This document shows, one piece after another, positions 52,361 through 60,764 of a stretch of 64,000 bases of DNA. The notes beneath the pieces are model-generated. The model searched no databases and was not told where the DNA came from. It was given only the letters and a program-made list of their open reading frames with translations. The stretch is taken from positions 1,364,001-1,428,000 of the forward strand of contig NZ_CP126158.1 in assembly GCF_030127145.1 (NCBI RefSeq), read 5' to 3'. Origin of the DNA: Halobaculum halobium (lineage in GTDB: Archaea > Halobacteriota > Halobacteria > Halobacteriales > Haloferacaceae). The translations under genes were made by a program, and so were the position numbers. The first letter of the stretch is position 1. The number at the start of each line of letters is the position of its first letter.

Positions 52361-52370
52361 CCGTTTAAAG
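52361..52370 (-). promoter_or_regulatory. TATA box of rps19e
   Basis: On the minus strand the sequence reads ctttaaacgg, centred about 27 bases from the start codon. It is one of the clearest archaeal TATA boxes in the window and predicts a leaderless transcript. Confidence 0.65.
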
Positions 52371-52445
52371 CCGTCGTATCACCCCTCGCGTGTGAGGCGT
52401 CCACGGGATCGGTGCGATCGGCCGTTCGCCTCGCCGCGCCCGGAG

Positions 52446-53474
52446 TCAGCCGACACTGTCGGCGCCGATCACGCTCACGACGGTCCCGCCGATTATCACC
52501 GGCACCCAGTAGACTGCGCCGCGATAGATGACCACGGCGCCCAGGGCCGCCGTCGCCGATACGGGCACCGAGGGAAGCGCGGCGAGGACGGCGACGAGCA
52601 CGGCCTCGATGCCGCCGGCGCCGCCCGGCAGCGGCGTGACGCCGGCGATGGCACCCATCGGGACGACGAACAGCATCGCCGAGAACGGGACGGGCTGGTC
52701 GATCGCCAGGAACGCGAGATACAGCGCGATCATCTGGAAGATCCAGCCGAGTGTCGAGGCCGCCAGCGAGACGGCGATCCCCGTTCGGTCGGTGGCGACC
52801 CGCTCGATGGCGCCGAAGAAGTGGCCGATCCGCGACTCGACCGACTCCTCGGTCGGCGCAGCGAACACCGGAACCACGCGAGCGATCCGGCGGATGAGCG
52901 GGACGAACGCGGCGACGATACGACGCTCCAGCGCGTAGCGGTTGCGCCAACCGAGGTAGACGAGCCCCGGGACGAGGAGCGCGAGCGCGACGACAACGCC
53001 GGTCGCCAACTGGAGGCGGGTGCCGAACGTCGTCTCGGTCGCGAAGTACGCCGCGCCGACGAGCGCGAGCGTGATCGAGGGGACGAAGTTGAGCGTGTCC
53101 ACGCTGGCGATGGCGGCCAGTCCGCGCTCGTACTCCGTGTCTGCCACCTTGGCGATGAGCAGCGCGGTGACCGGTTCGCCGCCGGCCTGCCCGAACGGGG
53201 TGACGTTGTTGGAGAACATCGCGCCGCTGAACACGAGGAACGATCGCACGACGGACAGCTGGATGCCGAGCACGCCGAGCACGGTCCTGAGCGCGACGGA
53301 CCACGCGACGAGCCACCCGAGCGTGACGACGATCACGAGCGCGACCGTGTCCAGCGAGGCGCCCCGGAGCACGTCGAGGAGGTCGCCGACGCCGACGAGA
53401 TACAAGAGCGCGCCGAGGACCGCGAACGCGCCGAGAAACCCGACGACGGTGGCGCGTAGCTGGTCCGAATCCAT
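52446..53474 (-). CDS. Flippase-like domain membrane protein (UPF0104/AglD-type)
   Basis: This 342-residue protein has about eight membrane helices and belongs to the lysylphosphatidylglycerol-synthase transmembrane / flippase-like family (PF03706). Landmarks are FLVFSGAMFSNNVTPFGQAG GEP and the PLPGGAGGIEAVLVAVLAAL segment near the C-terminus. Haloarchaeal relatives such as the C-terminal part of AglD are linked to lipid-carrier handling in glycosylation; no glycosyltransferase domain is attached here. The ATG at 53474 is chosen; the longer frame upstream crosses repeated DNA and the thiL region and is not coding. Confidence 0.85.
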   Translation of the reverse strand: MDSDQLRATVVGFLGAFAVLGALLYLVGVGDLLDVLRGASLDTVALVIVVTLGWLVAWSVALRTVLGVLGIQLSVVRSFLVFSGAMFSNNVTPFGQAGGEPVTALLIAKVADTEYERGLAAIASVDTLNFVPSITLALVGAAYFATETTFGTRLQLATGVVVALALLVPGLVYLGWRNRYALERRIVAAFVPLIRRIARVVPVFAAPTEESVESRIGHFFGAIERVATDRTGIAVSLAASTLGWIFQMIALYLAFLAIDQPVPFSAMLFVVPMGAIAGVTPLPGGAGGIEAVLVAVLAALPSVPVSATAALGAVVIYRGAVYWVPVIIGGTVVSVIGADSVG

Positions 53475-53566
53475 GCCCGGACGGTCGCCCGGCGTCCGCT
53501 TCAAGCCTCCGAAAACAGCGGAGACAGGCGAGTGGACCCGTCGCCGAATCCTCGGTCCAGACAGGC

Positions 53567-53634
53567 CGGATCGTGTCGGATCGGACCGGGTCAGATCGGA
53601 TCGGACTGGACCGGACCAGATCGAGGCCGGCTGC
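53567..53634. repeat. Degenerate GGATCGGA-type short repeats
   Basis: About 68 bases between the flippase-like gene and thiL are built from variants of cggatcgga, cggaccg and cagatcg. The copies are imperfect and 8-10 bases apart. Similar motifs are not seen elsewhere in the window. It may be slippage-derived, or a binding region; nothing decides. Confidence 0.5.
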
Positions 53635-53684
53635 GTCGCCGCGAAGGGAAACACCGTAGGTGTCGGCGCGGAAACGGGGCGTCG

Positions 53685-54572
53685 ATGGACGAACGCGAGG
53701 CGCTCGCCCGGCTGGCTGACACACTCCCTGGCGCGGGCGACGACTGCGCGGTCGTCGGCGACCGGGTGCTCACGACCGACATGCTCCACGAGACGACCGA
53801 TTTCCCCGCCGGCGTCGATCGCTACACGGCCGGCTGGCGGTCGGTCGGTGCCTCGCTGTCGGACGTGGCCGCGATGGGGGCCGACGCGGAGGCGGCCGTC
53901 GCGGCCTACGGGGCGCCGCGGTTCGATCCCGACGAGGTCGACGACTTCGTGCGCGGCGCTCGCGAGGTGTGTGACGCGGTCGACGCCGAGTACGTCGGTG
54001 GCGACCTCGACCACCACGGCGAGTTCACCGTCGCGACGACCGCGCTCGGGCAGACCGACGACCCGGTTCGGCGTGGCGGCGCAACGCGCGGGGACGCGGT
54101 GTGCGTCACCGGCGCGCTCGGCCGCAGCGCGGCCGCGATCAGAGCGTTTGAGACCGGCGACGCCGACCGCGGGAACGAGCTGTTCCGCTTCACCCCCCGG
54201 GTCGCCGCCGGCGCCGCGCTGCGCCCGTACGCGACGGCGATGATGGACTCCAGTGACGGACTCGCGCGCTCGCTGCACCAACTCGTCGAGGCGAGCGGCG
54301 TGAGCGATCTGGGGATGGATATCACCGAGTCGTACGTCCCTGTCGACGACGCGGTCGCGGACGCATTCGACGACTCCGAGGAGCGTCAGGAGGCCGCACT
54401 GTTCTTCGGCGAGGATTTCGAGTTGGTGTTCACGCTCCCGGGCGACGCCGTCGACGACGCTCGCGCGGCTTCGCCGACGCCGATCACCGTGATCGGAAAC
54501 GTGACCTGGGACGGCGTCAGGATGGGCGGCGAACCTCTTCCGAACCGCGGATACGGGCACGCGGGGGAGTGA
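53685..54572 (+). CDS. thiL: Thiamine-monophosphate kinase
   Basis: This 295-residue enzyme phosphorylates thiamine monophosphate to the active diphosphate. It belongs to the PurM/AIRS fold. Landmarks are LPGAGDDCAVVGDRVLTTDM, GWRSVGASLSDVAAMGADAE, VGGDLDHHGEFTVATTALGQ, AMMDSSDGLARSLHQLVEAS and FFGEDFELVFTLPGD. All the conserved Asp residues for metal and ATP are present. The ATG at 53685 gives the family N-terminus. Confidence 0.94.
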   Translation: MDEREALARLADTLPGAGDDCAVVGDRVLTTDMLHETTDFPAGVDRYTAGWRSVGASLSDVAAMGADAEAAVAAYGAPRFDPDEVDDFVRGAREVCDAVDAEYVGGDLDHHGEFTVATTALGQTDDPVRRGGATRGDAVCVTGALGRSAAAIRAFETGDADRGNELFRFTPRVAAGAALRPYATAMMDSSDGLARSLHQLVEASGVSDLGMDITESYVPVDDAVADAFDDSEERQEAALFFGEDFELVFTLPGDAVDDARAASPTPITVIGNVTWDGVRMGGEPLPNRGYGHAGE

Positions 54573-54650
54573 TCGCTGGCGACGTCGCGAGCGCGGCGAC
54601 GTGGGAACAGCCTGCCTGGGTGGCCGCGGTCGGCCGTCGAAGACCCATCC

Positions 54651-55787
54651 TCAGATCGTCGTCACTTGGATCGGGACGAGCATGAAGCACAAGAGCCCCA
54701 AGGCGAAGGTGAGCACGCCGACGGCGATCCGCTTCGGGCCGAGCGCGGAGTCGTCGATGGGGTTCGCGGGGCCGCGGTAGGCGATGAACGCCGAAAACAG
54801 TCCCCAGAAGGCCCACAGGCCGACAGACTCGTTGAGCCCGAGATCGCGGACGAAGTAGAGGTACGCGGCGATGCCGAACAGCGCGGCGGGGACGGCCGCC
54901 GCGACCGTCTCCTGGCGCTGTCCGACCATCGCGCGGACGATGTGACCGCCGTCGAGTTGGCCGACCGGAAGGAGGTTGAGGACGGTGAAGAACATCCCGA
55001 CCCACGCGCCCATGATCACCGGGTGCGCCGTCTGTGTGGGGTCGGAGTAGCCGGTCGGCTGGTTCAATACCGCGGCGATCAGGTCGAGCAGCGGCGGGTT
55101 GTTGAAGACGATGACCTGCCCGCCGCCGCCGAGCACCGACGGCGGGACCGCGAACGGCCCCAACGAGAGCCCGATGACGGTGACGACGACGGTCGCGGCG
55201 AGTCCGGCGAGCGGACCCGCAACGCCGATATCGAACAGCGCTTCGCGGTCGGGCATCTGTCCGCGCATGCGGATGATCGCGCCCATCGTTCCGAACGGCA
55301 GGATGAACGGGATGACATAGGGGAGCGACACGTCGACTCCGTGGTAGCGTCCGAGTGCGTAGTGGCCGAGTTCGTGCGTCAGCAACACCCCGAGCACGGC
55401 CGCCGTGAACGGCCATGCCTGGAGCACGGCGAGCGGGGTTTCCTGGATCGTCGACAGGGGGACGTAGTACCACGCCGTCGCGCCGACGAGCAGCGTCGAC
55501 AGGACCGTCGCGGCCAACAGCGCGACGTTCAACCAAGGGATAGCCTCGAGCCCGTCGGAGTACGGACGGGCGACGAGCACGTCGAGTCCGGAGTCGGTAG
55601 TGACGGCCTGTACTTCGTAGCCGGCCTCGCGGAACGCCGGCCAGACGCGACGGACGAGTTCGCGCTCACCCACGTCGCTGATGCCGTAATAGAGGATCCG
55701 GTCGTCGTCGCGCCGGACCTCCGAACAGTGGAAGACTGCGTCGAGTTCGGGGGGGCGAGGGTGGTCGGTTGCGGCCGCCTCACTCAT
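54651..55787 (-). CDS. Site-2 protease family (M50) membrane metalloprotease
   Basis: This 378-residue intramembrane protease has a soluble N-terminal domain (residues 1-85) and then about seven membrane helices. The zinc site is LLTHELGHYALGRYHG (HExxH), and the second motif is LNLLPVGQLDGGHIVRAMVG (NxxPxxxxDGG). ARMRGQMPDREALFDIGVAG-like IIRMRGQMPDREALFDIGVA is characteristic of this plant EGY-like/archaeal subgroup. It probably cleaves membrane-anchored substrates such as regulators. A TATA-like acttatc (minus, 55810-55816) is 26 bases from the ATG. It ends convergent with thiL. Confidence 0.9.
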   Translation of the reverse strand: MSEAAATDHPRPPELDAVFHCSEVRRDDDRILYYGISDVGERELVRRVWPAFREAGYEVQAVTTDSGLDVLVARPYSDGLEAIPWLNVALLAATVLSTLLVGATAWYYVPLSTIQETPLAVLQAWPFTAAVLGVLLTHELGHYALGRYHGVDVSLPYVIPFILPFGTMGAIIRMRGQMPDREALFDIGVAGPLAGLAATVVVTVIGLSLGPFAVPPSVLGGGGQVIVFNNPPLLDLIAAVLNQPTGYSDPTQTAHPVIMGAWVGMFFTVLNLLPVGQLDGGHIVRAMVGQRQETVAAAVPAALFGIAAYLYFVRDLGLNESVGLWAFWGLFSAFIAYRGPANPIDDSALGPKRIAVGVLTFALGLLCFMLVPIQVTTI

Positions 55788-55987
55788 CGTCGGACGTTCG
55801 CTGCGAACGCTGATAAGTCCTCGGCGCCGGCGCTGATGGCGGCAGCGGGATCACGACGAATGTGGGACGGCGTCGAGAACGGATCCATGGCGAAACGGGA
55901 TGGATCGGCCGCAGGAAACGGTCGGTGCGCGGGAGCGGGGACCACCCGTGCGTCGGGGACCGATTCGGGGGCGTCTGGTCGCGCTCG

Positions 55988-56254
55988 TCAGTTCGCCGGC
56001 TCGATGCGCCAGGTGGTCGCCGACGTGTACGACCACTTCTCGATGGAGAGCCCGCAGGCGGAGTCCTTGAGCTTCACCATCAGGGCGCCGATCTCTTTCG
56101 CCGAGAGGCCGACCTCGTCGGCGATGAACTTGCTCTTGAAGTAGAGCTCGCCGTCCTCGGCCTTCTCGCGCAGGAACGTCGCGAGACGCTCCTCCTTGGA
56201 GACGGTGTCGGTCGAGGCGCGGTCGGTGTCGGAGGGTTGCACGGTTGCGCTCAT
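55988..56254 (-). CDS. Haloarchaeal winged-helix protein of DUF7123 type
   Basis: This 88-residue protein has a disordered N-terminal tail (MSATVQPSDTDRASTDTVSK) and a small winged-helix domain: EERLATFLREKAEDGELYFK, SKFIADEVGLSAKEIGALMV and IEKWSYTSATTWRIEPAN. I recall this as a conserved haloarchaeal family named DUF7123; the name is from memory. It is probably a DNA-binding protein. Its upstream region has a strong TATA box and a GAGGTGA ribosome-binding site six bases before the ATG, so the transcript has a leader, unlike many genes here. Confidence 0.78.
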   Translation of the reverse strand: MSATVQPSDTDRASTDTVSKEERLATFLREKAEDGELYFKSKFIADEVGLSAKEIGALMVKLKDSACGLSIEKWSYTSATTWRIEPAN

Positions 56255-56288
56255 TGTGTCACCTCGATTCCTCCTACGGACACCTGAG

Positions 56289-56298
56289 GGTATATAAA
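56289..56298 (-). promoter_or_regulatory. TATA box of the DUF7123-type gene
   Basis: On the minus strand the sequence reads tttatatacc, predicting a start near 56267 and a short leader that includes GAGGTGA before the ATG at 56254. Confidence 0.65.
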
Positions 56299-56569
56299 GT
56301 CGAGTTCGTTGAGTGCGATTCGCCCCCGTTCAGGAGATTTCTGCCGTGAACGGACGGCGGTAAAACGTTTCACGACTCTTTTAGCGAGTCCTATATTATT
56401 CATAAACGGTTCTAAAGAACTCAGAAGGTCCATAGGAGTTGTCGGTCAACCCGGAGGTGACTCCACTATATTCACATCTAACAGCCTGTATTAATTTCGG
56501 ACAAGGCCGCGCGCGGCGACGACGGACCGGGATCGGCCGGGGTCGGACCGCAGATCGAGAGGGCCCTCG
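56299..56569. other. AT-rich intergenic stretch of about 270 bases
   Basis: The base composition is far less GC-rich than the surroundings, especially 56360-56500. An inverted repeat gactc...gagtc occurs at about 56373-56389, followed by ctatattattcataaa. A 60-codon frame exists on the minus strand but crosses the TATA box and lacks protein-like features. The stretch may hold regulatory sites or a small RNA; no specific gene is supported. Confidence 0.4.
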
Positions 56570-57412
56570 TTAGGACGAGCGTTCGTGGACCCAGAACTCG
56601 TCGGACTCGGTCGTCTCCTTTTTGAAGATGGGGACCTCGTCCTTGAGGCGGTTGATCCCGTCCGAAACGGTTCGGAACGCCTCCGTTCGGTGGCCCGCCA
56701 GCACCACGACGAACACGATGTCCTCGCCGTCGGCGACGACGCCAACGCGGTGGTGCATCCGTACGTCGAACACCCCGTCGCGCTCCGTCAGTTCGCGCTC
56801 GATGCGTGCCATTCGGTCGGCCGCGACGCCCTCGTACTTCTCGAATTCCAGGGCCTCGGTGCGGTCGTCGTCGGAGGAATCTTTCGCACGGACGCGGCCG
56901 GTGAACGTCGCGATCGCCCCCGCCCGGTCAGCCTCCGCGCTCGCTTTCGCCTCGTCGACGAGCGCTTTAAGCGTGACGTGGGGCTCCGCGTTCTCGAGGT
57001 GGTCGACGAGGTCGCCGACCGCGAGATCGTCCGCATCGTCGACGCGCGCGACCACGTCGCCCGGAACCCGGTCGTCGCCGACGACGACCGTCGGGAGTCG
57101 GAGCTTCGAGAAGCCGGCGACGAGCGCGTAGTCGAAGTCGGGGGCGAGACGGTCGAGAAGTTCGGGGAACGTCTCACCGGCGCCAGCACCGGTCCACGCG
57201 CCGTCGTTGTTGAGTCGGTACGCCGCGCCGGGACCGGTTCCCAGATCGCCGGACTCGTCGCTCTCACCGTCCACATCGACGGCTCGCGCGGTCGTTCGGG
57301 CGGTCGTCTCGTCGTCGTCGCGCCTGATCGTCGCCACACGACCGTCGAGTCGCGCGGACAGCGGGGCCAAAAGATCGGCCACGTCAGGACCGACAAGCGA
57401 GAGCGCGTGCAT
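56570..57412 (-). CDS. moaE: MobB-like / molybdopterin synthase MoaE fusion
   Basis: This 280-residue protein joins two domains. Residues 150-280 are MoaE, the large subunit of molybdopterin synthase, which transfers sulfur from MoaD to precursor Z: DRAGAIATFTGRVRAKDSSD, LEFEKYEGVAADRMARIERE, VRMHHRVGVVADGEDIVFVV, and FKKETTESDEFWVHE with the catalytic Lys region. Residues 1-140 resemble MobB (SLVGPDVADLLAPLSARLDG, DFDYALVAGFSKLRLPTVVV), but the Walker A loop is replaced by GPDVADLL and is not functional by eye. The MobB-like part may help dinucleotide cofactor assembly or only interactions. Confidence 0.85.
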   Translation of the reverse strand: MHALSLVGPDVADLLAPLSARLDGRVATIRRDDDETTARTTARAVDVDGESDESGDLGTGPGAAYRLNNDGAWTGAGAGETFPELLDRLAPDFDYALVAGFSKLRLPTVVVGDDRVPGDVVARVDDADDLAVGDLVDHLENAEPHVTLKALVDEAKASAEADRAGAIATFTGRVRAKDSSDDDRTEALEFEKYEGVAADRMARIERELTERDGVFDVRMHHRVGVVADGEDIVFVVVLAGHRTEAFRTVSDGINRLKDEVPIFKKETTESDEFWVHERSS

Positions 57413-57542
57413 ATCGGAAGGACAGCGAGCAAGCGGCTTAGACCTTCGCCTCGTCGCGGTTAGTGGGCGGTCGAGACGTGGCCGACCGCGGCGCGCTCAC
57501 CCGTATCGCCTGAGAGGACCCGAAACGGGGCCGGTTCGGGAG

Positions 57543-57550
57543 CCTTAAGA
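57543..57550 (+). promoter_or_regulatory. TATA element of pyrH
   Basis: The sequence ccttaaga is centred about 28 bases before the pyrH ATG at 57575, which predicts a leaderless transcript for the pyrH-lysS operon. Confidence 0.55.
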
Positions 57551-57574
57551 GCGAAACGGCGGTACGCGAGATCA

Positions 57575-58291
57575 ATGAGAGTAGTCCTGTCGCTCGGCGG
57601 GAGCGTCCTCGCGCCGGAGCTCGACGCCGGACGCGTGGCGGCGTACGCGAACGCCATCGAGCGGTTGGTCGACGAGGGGTGTGAGCTGGGGGTCGTCGTC
57701 GGCGGCGGCGGCGTCGCGCGCGAGTACATCGGCGCGGCCCGGGATCTGGACGCCAACGAGGTCCAACTGGACCAACTCGGCATCGACGTGACGCGGGTGA
57801 ACGCCCGACTGCTCATCACGGCGCTGGGCTCGTCCGTCGACCCGTCGCCGGCCCACGACTACGACGAGGCCGCAGACGCCATCCGCCGCGGCGACGTGTC
57901 GGTGATGGGCGGCGTCACGCCCGGACAGACGACGGACGCCGTCGCGGCGGCGCTCGGGGAGTACGTCGACGCCGACCTCCTGGTGTACGCGACGGGCGCG
58001 GACGGGATCTACGACGCGGACCCAAACGTCGACGAGTCGGCCACGCAGTTCGCCGAGATGACCCCCGAGGAACTGGTCGAGGTCATCGTCCCGATGAGCC
58101 GGGACGCCGGCGCCTCCGCGCCGGTCGACCTGCTCGCGGCGAAGCTGATCCAGCGCGCCGGGATGCGGACGGTCGTGCTCGACGGCCACGACCCCGAGGC
58201 GGTCGAGAACGCGGTCCTGCGCGGCGAGCACACCGGGACCGACGTGATCCCCGCCGGCGGGAAGGAGCCGTCGTACTGGGCGCAACGATGA
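57575..58291 (+). CDS. pyrH: UMP kinase
   Basis: This 238-residue amino-acid-kinase-fold enzyme phosphorylates UMP to UDP. The start MRVVLSLGGSVLAPELDAGR, the glycine-rich GVVVGGGGVAREYIGAARDL, GGVTPGQTTDAVAAALGEYV, ATGADGIYDADPNVDESATQ and PVDLLAAKLIQRAG are the archaeal UMP kinase landmarks. It overlaps lysS by four bases (ATGA), so the two are translationally coupled. It diverges from the MoaE gene. Confidence 0.95.
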   Translation: MRVVLSLGGSVLAPELDAGRVAAYANAIERLVDEGCELGVVVGGGGVAREYIGAARDLDANEVQLDQLGIDVTRVNARLLITALGSSVDPSPAHDYDEAADAIRRGDVSVMGGVTPGQTTDAVAAALGEYVDADLLVYATGADGIYDADPNVDESATQFAEMTPEELVEVIVPMSRDAGASAPVDLLAAKLIQRAGMRTVVLDGHDPEAVENAVLRGEHTGTDVIPAGGKEPSYWAQR

Positions 58292-59988
58292 GCAGCGAAC
58301 CCACCGAACCCGGGACCGACGACGACTCCGCCGCCATCGACCCCCACGCGGTCGGCGGACGCGGCAGCGACGAGGGGGCGAGCGAACACCGCGCCTTCTG
58401 GGCCGACGAGGTCGCCGACGAGATCGAGGCGCGCGAGCCCGACGAGCCGATCGTGATCAAGGGCGGCGTCTCGCCTTCAGGCATCGCCCACATCGGCAAC
58501 TTCAACGAGATCATCCGGGGGTACTTCGTCGCGGCGGTGCTTCGCGAGCGCGGTCACGAGGTCCGACAGGTGTTCACCAGCGACGACAAGGACGCCCTCC
58601 GGAAGCTCCCGCGCAAGCTCGCCGACATCGACGGCAACATCGTCGAGTTGGGCGACGTGAACGCCGGCGCGCTCGGTCAGAACCTCGGGAAGCCGTACAC
58701 GGACATCCCCGACCCGTTCGAGGACGGCCACGACTCCTACGCGGCGCACTTCGCGGCGCTGCTGGAGGCGGACGCCGAGGCGCTCGACATCCCCGTCGAG
58801 ATGGTGTCGAACACGGAGCTGTACGCCGAGGGGGCCTTCGACGACGTGGTCGAGCGCGTCCTCCGCAACGCCGACGCCGCTCGCGAGACGCTCGGAAGCT
58901 ACCAGGACAAGGTCGACGAGGACTACGTCCCGTTCATGCCGCAGTGTGCCGAGTGCGGCATGCTCACGCAGGACGTGACCGAGGTCGACGTGGACGCCCG
59001 CGAGGTCCACTACCGCTGCTCGGGCATCGAGGCCGGCGATCGGTTCATGGAGGGCTGTGGCTGCGAGGGCGTCGCAACCTTCCGCGAAGGGAAGCTCCCG
59101 TGGCGCTTCGAGTGGCCCGCCCAGTGGGAGGTGCTCGGCGTCGACTTCGAGCCGTTCGGGAAGGACCACGCGGAGGGCTCGTGGCCCAGCGGCGTCGACA
59201 TCGCCCGCGAGGTGCTCGGGAACGAGCCGCCCGTGCCGATGGTGTACGAGTGGTTCACGCTCAACGGCGAGTCGCTCTCGTCTTCGGAGGGCCACGTCGT
59301 CACCGTTCAGGAGGTGCTCGACCTCATCGAACCTGAGGTGTTGCGCTACTTCTTCGCGCGCACCCCGAAGAAAGCGAAGGACTTCGACATCGAGCGCCTG
59401 GACCAGTTAGTCAACGAGTTCGACCGCTTCGAGCGCGCGTACTTCGGTGATTCCGACCCCGACGAGCGGTTCACGGCGTTCGCCGAGCGGGCGTACCCCT
59501 TCGTCGTCGACGAAGTGCGAGCGGGCCGCGTCCGTCTGCCATACACCTTCGCGGCGGTGCTGGGTATGGTCGACGACCGCGAGTTCCGTATCCAGTTGGC
59601 AAAAGACGAGGGGCACTTCACCGACGAGACGCCGGAGTGGGCCATCGAGGACGCCCTCGACCGCGTCGAGCGCGCCCGTAGGTGGGCTGAGCGCTGCGAC
59701 AACGAGTACAACTACCGGCTCCAGTCGGCGCTCCCCGACCACGAGTTCGGCGACGCCGTCGGGACCGCCCTCGACGACCTGGCCGACTTCGTCGCAGAGG
59801 GACACGACGGCGAGGAGATACAGGGTGAGATCTACGAGACCGCCCGGCGCCACGACGTAGACGTGGGCGACTTCTTCTCGGCGGGCTACCGGCTCTTCTT
59901 CGACGAGACGCAGGGGCCGCGGCTGGGCGAGTTCCTCGGGGAGTTGGAGCGCGACTTCGTCGTCGCGCGGCTCCGCCGGGAGGCGTGA
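58288..59988 (+). CDS. lysS: Lysyl-tRNA synthetase, class I
   Basis: This 566-residue enzyme is the archaeal class I type of lysyl-tRNA synthetase, unrelated in fold to the class II enzyme of most bacteria. The HIGH-type motif is GVSPSGIAHIGNFNE (HIGN), and the KMSKS-type loop is ESLSSSEGHVVTVQE. A zinc-type cysteine cluster is present (CAECGMLT, CSGIEAG, CGCEG). The acidic N-terminal extension (1-40) is haloarchaeal. RYFFARTPKKAKDFDIERLD starts the C-terminal anticodon-binding helical cage. It is encoded as the second gene after pyrH. Confidence 0.95.
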   Translation: MSSEPTEPGTDDDSAAIDPHAVGGRGSDEGASEHRAFWADEVADEIEAREPDEPIVIKGGVSPSGIAHIGNFNEIIRGYFVAAVLRERGHEVRQVFTSDDKDALRKLPRKLADIDGNIVELGDVNAGALGQNLGKPYTDIPDPFEDGHDSYAAHFAALLEADAEALDIPVEMVSNTELYAEGAFDDVVERVLRNADAARETLGSYQDKVDEDYVPFMPQCAECGMLTQDVTEVDVDAREVHYRCSGIEAGDRFMEGCGCEGVATFREGKLPWRFEWPAQWEVLGVDFEPFGKDHAEGSWPSGVDIAREVLGNEPPVPMVYEWFTLNGESLSSSEGHVVTVQEVLDLIEPEVLRYFFARTPKKAKDFDIERLDQLVNEFDRFERAYFGDSDPDERFTAFAERAYPFVVDEVRAGRVRLPYTFAAVLGMVDDREFRIQLAKDEGHFTDETPEWAIEDALDRVERARRWAERCDNEYNYRLQSALPDHEFGDAVGTALDDLADFVAEGHDGEEIQGEIYETARRHDVDVGDFFSAGYRLFFDETQGPRLGEFLGELERDFVVARLRREA

Positions 59989-60143
59989 GTAGCGAGGCCG
60001 CCCGAGGCGAACGCCTCGGGCCGACGTTCACGCGCGTTCGAAGCTGGGAAAACACAGATCGCCCGCGAGACGAACTGACCGGTGAGTCAGCGGAGGTTTC
60101 GGGGACCGAAACCCTTAGTGAGTGACGGCGAAACTGTCGGGTA

Positions 60144-60737
60144 ATGCGGAAGAGCGGCCCCCCGCGTGGCCTCATCTCGTACATCGTGCTGGAGCTCTTA
60201 GAGGAGAAGCCGCGCTACGGCTACGAGATCCTCAAGGAGATCACCGACATCAGCGGAGGCCACTGGGAGCCGTCGTACGGCTCCGTCTATCCCATCCTCT
60301 ACAAGTTCGAGGACGAGGGCTACGCCGAGCGGATCGAACGCGAGGACGAACCGGACCGGAAGTACTTCGCACTGACTGACGAGGGCCGCGAACACCTGAC
60401 TGAAAAGCGGCGCGAGGTCGGCGGGAAAGCCCGCGACTTCGCGGACGTGATCTTGGGTTTTTACCACATGTACGTCGCGTTCTCGACCGACGAGCGCTTC
60501 CACGTCGACCCGTCGGACGACGACTGGCACTTCGACGACGAGTACTCGGGCTGGATCGCCGAGCAGGTCATCCGGCACCACGAGCGCGACTTCGGCGAGT
60601 TCGAGCGCATCCCCGACACGCCCGAGGAGTTCCACGCCCGGCACGGCGAGGCCACTGCGCCGGACACCGACGAGGACGAGGCGGCCGACGACGACCAGCC
60701 CGACAAAGCAGCCACCGACGGCGGGACGAACGCCTGA
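60144..60737 (+). CDS. PadR family transcriptional regulator
   Basis: This 197-residue protein has an N-terminal PadR winged helix (GLISYIVLELLEEKPRYGYE, ILKEITDISGGHWEPSYGSV, YPILYKFEDEGYAERIERED, RKYFALTDEGREHL). A helical dimerisation segment follows (ADVILGFYHMYVAFSTDERF). The last 40 residues are an acidic tail (EDEAADDDQPDK). A ccttagtg element 28 bases upstream of the ATG suggests a leaderless transcript. The target genes are unknown; the divergent neighbours do not indicate one. Confidence 0.88.
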   Translation: MRKSGPPRGLISYIVLELLEEKPRYGYEILKEITDISGGHWEPSYGSVYPILYKFEDEGYAERIEREDEPDRKYFALTDEGREHLTEKRREVGGKARDFADVILGFYHMYVAFSTDERFHVDPSDDDWHFDDEYSGWIAEQVIRHHERDFGEFERIPDTPEEFHARHGEATAPDTDEDEAADDDQPDKAATDGGTNA

Positions 60738-60764
60738 GAGGTCGAACGCCCGCTTCGGCCGAGT

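Noticed and set aside
53475-54560. Upstream extension of the flippase-like frame to 54560
   Set aside because: It crosses the antisense of thiL and a repeat patch. The conserved protein starts at 53474.
56251-56433. 60-codon frame ending in an ATGA overlap with the DUF7123-type gene
   Set aside because: It contains the likely TATA box of that gene in its coding region and has no protein-like pattern.
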